Positions 9,491 through 18,299 of a DNA stretch of 36,994 bases are shown here, piece after piece (the stretch's first letter is position 1; each line of letters begins with the position of its first letter). The notes beneath the pieces were generated by a model that was not told the DNA's origin, did not search any database, and was given only the letters and a program-made list of their open reading frames with translations. A program made the position numbers and the translations under genes. The DNA comes from Chloroflexota bacterium (GTDB taxonomy: Bacteria > Chloroflexota > Dormibacteria > Dormibacterales > Dormibacteraceae): positions 1 to 36,994 of the forward strand of contig VBFO01000108.1 in assembly GCA_005881025.1 (NCBI GenBank), read 5' to 3'.

Positions 9491-10143
9491 TGCCCCAATG
9501 AGATTAGGCTCGCGGGGGTATAGAACGGCGACATCACGGCGCCGAGGACGGGCACACGGAAGATGCTGCCGATGAAGATGACCGCCACCGCACCGATCCA
9601 GATCTCACGCCGGCGCGCATCTACATTGAAGAAAAACCGTGGGTTGCGGCCTCTGAACAGCGCCTCCACGATGCCCCAGCCGTCGAGGCCGGGAATGGGC
9701 AGGAGCTGGAAGGCAAAGATCGAGAGGTTCAGGAACCAGATCGCGTAGATCGCAAACTCCAGCAGTGCCGGCACAGAGGTGATGCCCGGCTGGACGCCAA
9801 ATCCCAAAAACAAACGCATCACGATCCCGAGGGCGAGCGCGACCAGAAGGTTGGCACCTGGCCCCCCGAGCTCGTACAGGATCTTCTGGCCGGTGGTGTT
9901 GATCCGGTTCGGCTGCACCGGCACTTTCTTCCCCCACCCGACGAGCGCGATGAAGACGGCGATCGCGCCGATCGGATCGATGAAACGCTTCAGGTCGAGC
10001 GTGAAGTATCCGAAATAGCGGACCGAGCGATCGCCGAGAAGATAAGCCGCTGCGGCGTGCCCCATCTCGTGGACGGGGATGGCTACCAGCATTGCCGGCA
10101 CCAACAGCGCCGCTGTGATCAGGAAGTAGCCGAGATCTGTCAC
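9427..10143 (-). CDS. Site-2 protease family (M50) membrane metalloprotease
   Basis: HEMGH zinc motif in an N-terminal TM segment (VAIPVHEMGHAAAAYLLGD), later LLPIPGLDGWGI motif; several hydrophobic segments. Confidence 0.88.
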   Translation of the reverse strand: MTDLGYFLITAALLVPAMLVAIPVHEMGHAAAAYLLGDRSVRYFGYFTLDLKRFIDPIGAIAVFIALVGWGKKVPVQPNRINTTGQKILYELGGPGANLLVALALGIVMRLFLGFGVQPGITSVPALLEFAIYAIWFLNLSIFAFQLLPIPGLDGWGIVEALFRGRNPRFFFNVDARRREIWIGAVAVIFIGSIFRVPVLGAVMSPFYTPASLISLGQCAGYGIPNFNGLAPCLVSGR

Positions 10144-10409
10144 TCGACCGGGATCTTGCTCACCCTGGACGCGCGACGCCTGCTTGGAGTCTTTCTCGGG
10201 CTCCGGCTCGGGCCTGCTCGCCGGCGAGCCGGCGGGCCCCCGGTCGTCACCCGATGCTCGTAGATCAGCACCAGCGCCGTGATCAGCTCCCGCTGCGCAT
10301 TCAAGAGGTGCACCTGGGCAGAAGGCGGGACCATGTCCGAGAGTACGTTCCCAACCCGCGAGCCCAGCTCGTTCACGAGCTCGATCAGCCTTTCACCGTC
10401 ACGGGTCAT
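10140..10409 (-). CDS. Hypothetical small protein, 89 aa
   Basis: Translationally coupled (4-nt overlaps) with the upstream ArsA-like ORF and the downstream M50 ORF; MTRDGERLIELVNELGSRVGNVLSDMVPPSAQVHLLNAQRELITALVLIYEHRV. Confidence 0.6.
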   Translation of the reverse strand: MTRDGERLIELVNELGSRVGNVLSDMVPPSAQVHLLNAQRELITALVLIYEHRVTTGGPPARRRAGPSRSPRKTPSRRRASRVSKIPVE

Positions 10410-11587
10410 TTCCTGGCCTCCGGCCGCTTGGCGAACCGAACGCGCAGCTCGCCGTCCTTGATCGCCGCTCCAGCGGTTTCCCGCTGGGCGAGGACACGCG
10501 GGAGGCTGATCTCACGCCGGTAATTTCCGATCGTGACGTATAGCTCGCCGTTGTGGCGGCTGAGGTCAACCGCCGAGCGGTCGACGAAAGGAACCTTCAG
10601 CGACAGCACGTATTCGGCGCCCGACTTCTCGATTCGCTGGGGACTGGCGGTGACGAAGCGCGCGGCCGGGTCCTGGTCGCCATAGGTCACGTCCGCCATG
10701 CGCTGGAGCATCTCCTCTCCCACCACCTCGCGGTCGAACAGGGGCACGTTGAAGATGGGGATTCCCGCGAACGACTGCTCCACCTCTGCCTGGTAGCGCC
10801 GGTGAATCTGCTGCCATTTCTTGAACAGGTCGTCATGCAGGTCACCGGGCAGCAGGCGGTTGACGATCACCGCATCGGTCACGTATCCGAACAAGCTCAG
10901 GTAGCTGAAAGCACGCTTGGCTTCTTTGACCACCATCTTCTCGAGGTTGAGAACGATCCGCACGGTCGTCATGGCCGGATCGGTGAGCACCTTGCGCATG
11001 CCGTCGAGGTCGAGCAGCAGACCCTTGAGGGAGGCGAACACCTCATCGTTCGGCAATGGAATGTCCATCAGCGGCTGAAGCACCGGACGGGCCACTCTCA
11101 TGGCTCGCCGCTCCCACGGATAGATCTTGTCGAGCCACCATTTGGCCGCATCCGGAAACGTGAGGAGCTGAAGGGTCTCGCCAGTGGGAGCGCAGTCCAC
11201 GATGAGGACGTCGTGCTCGGCCCGCTGTGCGTAGTGCTTGATCCACATGAGCGAGGCGATCTCGTCCATGCCAGGTGGATTGGCAAGCTCCTCGGCCACG
11301 ACCTCGTCGAGGCCCTGGGTGGCGAAAACCTCGACTGCATATTCGTGAAGCCTCTTCCAGTGGCGCTGCATCTCGTGCAGGGCCGAGACCTCATGGGCCC
11401 ACAGGTGGCTCGAAATCTGCGTCAGCGAAGTCCCCAGCTCGATGTCGAAAGAGTCGCCAAGCGAATGCGCGGGGTCCGTGCTCATGACGACGGTCCGGTA
11501 CCCGGACTTGGCGCAATGCACCGCCGTCGCGGCGGCGACCGACGTCTTGCCGACACCGCCCTTGCCGGTGAACAGGATTACGCGCAC
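10406..11587 (-). CDS. ArsA/GET3-family anion-transporting ATPase
   Basis: MRVILFTGKGGVGKTSVAAATAVHCAKSGYRTVVMSTDPAHSLGDSFDIELG (deviant Walker A KGGVGKT), IVDCAPTGETLQLLTFP; C-terminal Hsp20-like segment. Confidence 0.93.
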   Translation of the reverse strand: MRVILFTGKGGVGKTSVAAATAVHCAKSGYRTVVMSTDPAHSLGDSFDIELGTSLTQISSHLWAHEVSALHEMQRHWKRLHEYAVEVFATQGLDEVVAEELANPPGMDEIASLMWIKHYAQRAEHDVLIVDCAPTGETLQLLTFPDAAKWWLDKIYPWERRAMRVARPVLQPLMDIPLPNDEVFASLKGLLLDLDGMRKVLTDPAMTTVRIVLNLEKMVVKEAKRAFSYLSLFGYVTDAVIVNRLLPGDLHDDLFKKWQQIHRRYQAEVEQSFAGIPIFNVPLFDREVVGEEMLQRMADVTYGDQDPAARFVTASPQRIEKSGAEYVLSLKVPFVDRSAVDLSRHNGELYVTIGNYRREISLPRVLAQRETAGAAIKDGELRVRFAKRPEARK

Positions 11588-11615
11588 AGACTGAGTCTAT
11601 CTGTGCGCCGAAGCG

Positions 11616-11957
11616 CTACTTGATCACCTGCGGCACGGCTAGCGCGCCGGCTGCGAGGAGGACCAGCATGGCTCCTGCGACAAAGGCCAGGCGCTTGAGA
11701 TCGCTTCGGAAATGCGGGACACGGTCGAGCGGAATTGAAGGATCGGCCGACTCGACGACCATCCGTCCGCGAGAGCCCTTGACAACTTTGTTGGTTCCGC
11801 CGAGGGACATCTCAACGGCCCTGACCAGCGCCTGGTCTCCACCCACCCTGGCTTGGGATTGCGGGCGCTGAACGCCCGCCGCAGTCATCGCAGGCGCCGA
11901 TGCCTTGACCGGGGGGCGGAACTTGGCGCGGGCCTTCTTGCGGCTCTTGCGGCTCAA
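11616..11957 (-). CDS. Hypothetical basic protein with C-terminal TM helix
   Basis: MSRKSRKKARAKFRPPVKAS...HFRSDLKRLAFVAGAMLVLLAAGALAVPQVIK; TTG start; lies downstream of a strong promoter-like element. Confidence 0.6.
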   Translation of the reverse strand: MSRKSRKKARAKFRPPVKASAPAMTAAGVQRPQSQARVGGDQALVRAVEMSLGGTNKVVKGSRGRMVVESADPSIPLDRVPHFRSDLKRLAFVAGAMLVLLAAGALAVPQVIK

Positions 11958-12114
11958 CTCAAGTCGAGTCTAACGCTCGGGTGGGAAGCAGGCAGGCGGA
12001 TGAAGGGGCCGGTGCTGGGTCGTGGGGTGGGACGACGAGGGGTGCTCCGCCTGCCTGTCTTTGGGCCGTGGGACTCAACGAACTACGTTGTGGGCTACGA
12101 CATGTTGTGTCCCA
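11958..12114 (-). ncRNA. Candidate structured leader or small RNA
   Basis: No long ORF; 12-bp perfect inverted repeat (CAGGCAGGCGGA near 11990-12000 / TCCGCCTGCCTG near 12045-12056) enclosing a GTCGT-CCCACCCC-ACGAC hairpin; second stem GGGAC(T)CAAC...GTTG(T)GTCCC (9/10) near 12070-12112. Confidence 0.45.
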
Positions 12115-12120
12115 ATGCCA

Positions 12121-12149
12121 GTTATAACCCCGAATGTAGTTGCTGTCAA
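12121..12149 (-). promoter_or_regulatory. Near-consensus sigma70-type promoter
   Basis: Minus strand reads TTGACA-(17 nt)-TATAAC: -35 at 12144-12149, -10 at 12121-12126. Confidence 0.65.
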
Positions 12150-13408
12150 GCCTTTACATCGCTAGAGCTGGAAACCGGCGGCGGCGGGACCCGGAGCCGG
12201 ATGGGACCGAGAAGGATCCAGAAGCCGGCCAGGATCGTGATCGCGATGCCGACGTACATCGCGGGCAGAATCCCGTAGGTGCTGCCGATCACGCCTCCGA
12301 TGAAAGCGCCGATGGGCATCGTGCCCCAGATCACCGTCCTGACCGTTGCGTTCATCCGCCCCTGCACGCGGTCTGGGGTGATGGCCTGCCGCAGGCTGAC
12401 CTGGTTGATGTTGTAGACCGGCAGCACGAAGAAGACGATCGCTTCGGACGCCAGCAGCAGCGGCACCGCGTAGCCGAATTGGGCGAGCGGAACCAGTACG
12501 TTGGCCAGCCCCCCGGCCACCATCGACACGAACAGCGTGGGCCCGAGACCTATGCGCGCCGCGATCCAGGATGCGCTGAGCGCGCCGAGCAGGCCACCAA
12601 TCGCGCCGACCGCAAACACGATGCCGATGATTCCTGGCGTCAGGTGCAGAGTCCTGTACACAAAGATCAGGAAAACCGCAAAGAAGATGTTCGAGCCGAG
12701 GTTCGACGTGGAGGTGCTGCCGGCGATCTTCCAGATGGTCGGGTTGCCAAAAACAAAATGAATGCCTTCCCACATCTCACTCATGAATCCGCGGCGCCCC
12801 GCCTCTCCTGCCGGCTGTGGTGTGGGCTCGGGTCTCCGAATCCACCACAGAGAGATGACTGAGACAAGGAACGACGCTGCATCGGCAGCCACCGCCCGAG
12901 CCGCACCAAGAAACTGGATCAAGAGGCCGGCCAGTGCGGGGCCCACCATCTGCGCGATCGATCCCGTCACCTGCAACTTGCTGTTGCCTTCGACGAGGTC
13001 GGCTCGCGAGATGATAGCCGGCAGATAGGACTGGTACGAGACGTCGAAGAAGACTGTGCCCACGCCGGTCACAAGCGCAACCGCGTACAGCTGCGGCATC
13101 GAAAGCGAATGCAAGAAGAAGGCAATCGGAACGCTCGCGAGTGCCGCCAGCCGGACCAGGTCGCAGACGATCATGATCGGGCGCCGCCGCAGGCGATCGA
13201 CGTAGACGCCCGCCACCAGCCCAAGCACTGGGAAGGCAAGGTTCTCGAACGCGGCCAGCAGGCCGACCTGGAACGGGCTCGCGCCCAGGACGAGAATCGC
13301 AACCGTCGGCAGCGCGAGCACGCTGATCTGGCTGCCGGTCTCGCTGATGCTCTGGCCGAACCAGAGCTTCAAGAACTCCGAGTCGCGCCAAAGCTTGCCC
13401 CTCAGCAC
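12146..13408 (-). CDS. MFS transporter (EntS-like efflux family)
   Basis: FLKLWFGQSISETGSQISVLALPTVAILVLGASPFQVGLLAAFENLAFPVLGLVAGVYVDRLRRRPIMIVCDLVRL; about 12 hydrophobic segments. Confidence 0.88.
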   Translation of the reverse strand: MLRGKLWRDSEFLKLWFGQSISETGSQISVLALPTVAILVLGASPFQVGLLAAFENLAFPVLGLVAGVYVDRLRRRPIMIVCDLVRLAALASVPIAFFLHSLSMPQLYAVALVTGVGTVFFDVSYQSYLPAIISRADLVEGNSKLQVTGSIAQMVGPALAGLLIQFLGAARAVAADAASFLVSVISLWWIRRPEPTPQPAGEAGRRGFMSEMWEGIHFVFGNPTIWKIAGSTSTSNLGSNIFFAVFLIFVYRTLHLTPGIIGIVFAVGAIGGLLGALSASWIAARIGLGPTLFVSMVAGGLANVLVPLAQFGYAVPLLLASEAIVFFVLPVYNINQVSLRQAITPDRVQGRMNATVRTVIWGTMPIGAFIGGVIGSTYGILPAMYVGIAITILAGFWILLGPIRLRVPPPPVSSSSDVKA

Positions 13409-13449
13409 GGGTCGTAATGATGCCCGAGGCTAGCGGATGGCCGCGTCCC

Positions 13450-13824
13450 TCAGACCTCGGTGGTCAGCTCTACGTACTCCTCTTCGCTGATGAGGTCTTC
13501 GAGCTCACCTCTGTTGTCGAGCTTTACCTTCAGCAGCCAGCCCGAGCCATACGGCTCGGCGTTGACGACGTCTGGGTTTTCCAGCACCTCGGCGTTGACC
13601 TCGATGACCTCGCCGCTGACGGGCGCCTCGATAGGCGAGGAGGCATCGTCCGACTCGACATGGCCCATGCGCCGCCGGGCGCGGAGCACATCACCGAGAT
13701 CTGGCAGCTCCAGGGTTGTGATCTCCCCCATCTGATCCTGGAGGTAGTCGCTCAGCCCCAGCACGGCAACGTCATCTTCCAACCGGACCCAAACGTGAGC
13801 GTCGCTGAACCTGAGCTGGGACAT
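13450..13824 (-). CDS. GcvH-like (glycine cleavage H protein family) protein lacking the lipoyl lysine
   Basis: MSQLRFSDAHVWVRLEDDVAVLGLSDYLQDQMGEITTLELPDLGDVL...HVESDDASSPIEAPVSGEVIEVNAEVLENPDVVNAEPYGSGWLLKVKL; GcvH-like throughout, with ESDDASSPIEAP where ES-x-K-AAS-x-I-x-AP is expected. Confidence 0.85.
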   Translation of the reverse strand: MSQLRFSDAHVWVRLEDDVAVLGLSDYLQDQMGEITTLELPDLGDVLRARRRMGHVESDDASSPIEAPVSGEVIEVNAEVLENPDVVNAEPYGSGWLLKVKLDNRGELEDLISEEEYVELTTEV

Positions 13825-13889
13825 GACCCACGAATAATGAACGAGATCCAGCGCTCGGGAGCCGCCCTTTTTTCAGGCGCAAGTCAGGC

Positions 13890-14009
13890 GTGGGGGAGAG
13901 CGTTAAGAGGATCGTGCGCTTTCTCCTGCTGATTGCCGTCGGGGCGGTCCTCGTCTGGCTTGGGTCGCTGCTCTGGCAGATGCTCCAGGGCACCGGGAAC
14001 GTCTTCTAG
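13890..14009 (+). CDS. Putative 39-aa single-TM small protein
   Basis: GTG...TAG: VGESVKRIVRFLLLIAVGAVLVWLGSLLWQMLQGTGNVF*; too short for the supplied ORF track; in the gap between gcvH-like and ychF-like genes; no clear SD. Confidence 0.4.
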   Translation: MGESVKRIVRFLLLIAVGAVLVWLGSLLWQMLQGTGNVF

Positions 14010-15019
14010 CGACCCACCCGGAAGAACACCACGTCGCCGTCCTGGACGCGGTAATCGCGCCCCTCGACCCTCAACTTGCCCGCCGACCGCAGCGCCTCCA
14101 TCGAGCCCGCCGCCACCAGCTCGTCGACCGAGGTGACCTCGGCGCGGATGAAATGCTTTTCGAAGTCCGTGTGGATCTTGGCCGCAGCCTGAGGCGCGAG
14201 CGCGTCGCGCTCGCAGGGCCAGGCCCGAACCTCCGGCTCGCCGGCGGTGAAATACGTGATCAGGCCGCCCGAGCCCCACACCGCCCGTGCGATGCGGCCA
14301 AGGCCTGATTCGTCGATTCCGTAGCCGTGGCGCATCTCGGCCTCCTCGGTAGGATCCAGCTCGGCCAGCTCGGCTTCGAGCCGCGCCGACAGCACGATCG
14401 CCGGCGTCGATTCGGAAGCACCAAGCCTCGTGACCTTGGCTGCCGGGTCGCCGCCTCCGGGGAGCAGGTCCTCAGCGGCGTTGGCGACGTACACCGCGGG
14501 TTTGAGCGTGACTGGAAAGACGCCGAGCAGCAGCGCTTTCTGCTCGGCATCCGGGTTCAACGTTCGAAGCGAGCGGCCGGCATCGAGATGAGCCTTGGCG
14601 GCGGTCAGGGCCTCGGTCTCCAGCTGCGCGTCCTTCTTGCCGGCCCGCGCCTCCTTGGCGACCACGTCAAGCCGCCTCTCTATCGATGCGAGGTCGGCAA
14701 GCACCAGGTCGAGCGTGAACTCGTCCAGCTCGGAGACCGGCTCAGGATCCACCCCGAAGCACCTGGCGACCTTGACCAGGACGTCCGCCTGGCGGGCGAA
14801 CGCCACCCGCTGGGCGCGGCTGCCGGGCGGTGTGTCCTCCACACGCACCTGTGCCGGTGTCGTTTTCTTGGGTTTGACCGCCGCGGCCAACCGCTCCAGC
14901 CGCTCATCAGGCACGTCGACCATGCCGACGCCGTCAGCACCGCGGCCTTTGGTCAGCGCGTTGAACAGGGTCGTCTTGCCCACGCCGGCAGGTCCGACGA
15001 TCGCGACGTTGACCGGCAA
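14006..15019 (-). CDS. YchF/OLA1-family GTPase-like protein with divergent G domain
   Basis: MPVNVAIVGPAGVGKTTLFNALTKGRG...VARCFG...KPAVYVANAAED...C-terminal AAKIHTDFEKHFIRAEVTSVDELVAAGSMEALRSAGKLRVEGRDYRVQDGDVVFFRVGR typical of the YchF C-terminus. Confidence 0.85.
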   Translation of the reverse strand: MPVNVAIVGPAGVGKTTLFNALTKGRGADGVGMVDVPDERLERLAAAVKPKKTTPAQVRVEDTPPGSRAQRVAFARQADVLVKVARCFGVDPEPVSELDEFTLDLVLADLASIERRLDVVAKEARAGKKDAQLETEALTAAKAHLDAGRSLRTLNPDAEQKALLLGVFPVTLKPAVYVANAAEDLLPGGGDPAAKVTRLGASESTPAIVLSARLEAELAELDPTEEAEMRHGYGIDESGLGRIARAVWGSGGLITYFTAGEPEVRAWPCERDALAPQAAAKIHTDFEKHFIRAEVTSVDELVAAGSMEALRSAGKLRVEGRDYRVQDGDVVFFRVGR

Positions 15020-15037
15020 CTAGTGCGGCCGCCGCAC

Positions 15038-16242
<1,205 letters not shown>

Positions 16243-16246
<4 letters not shown>

Positions 16247-17055
16247 AGAGAGCGGAACATGCCCTTCTCGGTGATCTTGGCCACAAGCGCGCGTCCGTGC
16301 GTTGGTGCGGCCGCGGCCATGATCCGCGAGATGCGGGTGGCCTGTGAGGCCGCGCAGAACGCGAATACGCTCGGCCCCGAGCCACAGATCGAGGCCGCGT
16401 AAGCGCCGCCCCGGTCAGCTGCGTCCATCACGTCTTGCACCCAAGGGTAGAGGTGCAGGCGGTGTGGCTGAGCCAGCCTGTCGCGCAGCGCCTGCTCGAG
16501 CAAGGTCGGCCTCTTGGCCGTGATGGCACGCACGAGCAAGCCCGTGCGAGCGGCGTTGTAAACGGCCGATTCCAGGGGCACCGAGTCCGGAAGGACTGAC
16601 CGCGCCTTCTCGGTTTGCAGCGGTGCGTGGGCAACGAAAAGCGCGAGGCCCCAACCAGGATTGGGCAGCCGTTCGTCGAACTGCTCCGAAACGATCCGGA
16701 TCCCGCCCGACGCGCACGCAGCGACGTTGTCGAGGTGGCCTTCTTCGGCGCCCGCGTCGATGATGTGGCTCTTGAGGTCCCAGGGCTCAGTCAGGGCCGA
16801 AGCCGCCAGCCGTGCGGCGGCGCTGCTGCCGAGGCCGACCCCAAGCGGGATCTCGCTGCGGACGACGCCTTTCATCCTCTTCTTTGAGAAGGGGTTCGGA
16901 TGGGCGGCGAGGTACTCGGCTCCCTCGCCCTCGTAATCCCATGCAGGCTTCTCGGCGGGTTCCGCGATGACCTCGAGCCAGAGGTCGATGGCCATCGCCA
17001 TGCAGTCGAAGCCGGGTCCGATGTTGGCGATCGACGCGGGGACGCGAATGCGCAT
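16243..17055 (-). CDS. thrB: Homoserine kinase (GHMP family)
   Basis: MRIRVPASIANIGPGFDCMAMAIDLWLEV...EIPLGVGLGSSAAARLAAS; adjacent to lysC and thrC. Confidence 0.9.
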
Positions 17056-17099
17056 CTACGCGGCGGCGTGGGGGGGTCGGATGGAGTGGTGGCGAAGGC

Positions 17100-18143
17100 T
17101 CACAGCTTCAAGACCTTCGCCAGTGTACGGGCATCGCCCTCGAGTTCAATCGGAGGCTCGACATTCTTGAGCGCGGCGTCGGGATCTTTGAGCCCGGACC
17201 CGGTCAGCACCACGACTGCGGTGGCCTCTTTCTCGATGCGGCCACTTTGGACGAGTCTGAACAAAAGCGCGAGCGGAGCCGCTGAGGCAGGCTCGCAGAA
17301 AAGGCCTTCGCTGCCGGCAAGCCGGATCTGAGCCGAGATGATCTCGGTGTCGGTGACCGCCTCGATCGCTCCGCCAGACTCGTCGCGGGCGCTGGTCGCA
17401 CCTTCCCACGAAGCCGGATTACCGATCCTGATCGCCGACGCCACGGTCCTGGGGTTCGCGACGGGTTGGCCGGTGACGATGGGGGCCGCCCCGTCGGCCT
17501 GGGCTCCCACCATCCGTGGCAGGCGAGTGGAGCGACCGGCTGCGTGATACTCCCTGAAGCCCTTCCAGTAGGCGGTGATGTTGCCAGCGTTGCCGACCGG
17601 CAGCAGCAAGTAATCCGGAGCCTCGCCCAGCGTATCGATCACTTCGTACGCAGCCGTCTTCTGACCCTCGATCCGATGCGGGTTGATCGAATTCATGAGC
17701 GCCACCGGATAGCGGTGGCACAGCTCACGCACGGTCTCGAGCGCCTTGTCGAAGCCACCTTTGATCGCAACGACCTTGGCGCCGTACATGAGGGCCTGCG
17801 ACAGCTTGTTGAGGGCGATCTCTCCAGATGGGACCACAACGATGGCTCGCACCCCGGTCCGGGCTGCGTAGGCCGCCATGGAGGCTGAGGTGTTCCCGGT
17901 CGAGGCGCACATCAACACGCGGTGGCCGGCTTCGAGCGCCTTGGCGACAGCGACGACCATGCCGCGGTCCTTGAACGACCCGGTCGGGTTCACCCCCTCG
18001 TACTTGAAGAAGAGCTGCTTGAGGCCGAGTGCACGGGCGATGTTGCGGCTCTCGACGAGCGGGGTCGATCCTTCGTGCAGGTCGACCTCGGGCGTGTTAG
18101 GGCCGATGGGCAGGTGCTCGCGGTAGCGGGCGATAACGCCCAT
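17100..18143 (-). CDS. thrC: Threonine synthase
   Basis: MGVIARYREHLPIG...LHEGSTPLVESRNIARALGLKQLFFKYEGVNPTGSFKDRGMVVAVAKALEAG...STGNTSASMAAYAARTG; start at 18143 preferred, ORF extends to 18263. Confidence 0.94.
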   Translation of the reverse strand: MGVIARYREHLPIGPNTPEVDLHEGSTPLVESRNIARALGLKQLFFKYEGVNPTGSFKDRGMVVAVAKALEAGHRVLMCASTGNTSASMAAYAARTGVRAIVVVPSGEIALNKLSQALMYGAKVVAIKGGFDKALETVRELCHRYPVALMNSINPHRIEGQKTAAYEVIDTLGEAPDYLLLPVGNAGNITAYWKGFREYHAAGRSTRLPRMVGAQADGAAPIVTGQPVANPRTVASAIRIGNPASWEGATSARDESGGAIEAVTDTEIISAQIRLAGSEGLFCEPASAAPLALLFRLVQSGRIEKEATAVVVLTGSGLKDPDAALKNVEPPIELEGDARTLAKVLKL

Positions 18144-18179
18144 CAGGCCGCCGCCATTAAAAGGATCGCGCGCGCGCAA

Positions 18180-18201
18180 CCCACCCACAAACCCCCCACC
18201 C
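18180..18201 (-). promoter_or_regulatory. Canonical putative G-quadruplex in thrC leader (sense strand)
   Basis: Minus strand GGGTGGGGGGTTTGTGGGTGGG: four G-runs with loops 1, 5, 1. Confidence 0.5.
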
Positions 18202-18299
18202 ACCTCTCTGGGGGATTTCTGAGTGCGCTCGGCGAACGTACCTGGATTTGAGATCGATGGCAACCCTGCCTGTAAAGGCGCATCCGGGCGGCGTCCTCC

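Noticed and set aside
10553-11623. 356-aa plus-strand ORF opposite the ArsA-like gene
   Set aside because: Antisense shadow ORF; no family resemblance, His/Asp/Arg-rich.
11958-12114. 6S, SRP, tmRNA or RNase P RNA identity for the structured RNA
   Set aside because: Characteristic conserved motifs of these families were not recognisable; left as unclassified.
18170-18299. Known riboswitch class in the hom-thrC gap
   Set aside because: No recognisable TPP, SAM, glycine or lysine core; only the G4 and simple hairpins could be supported.
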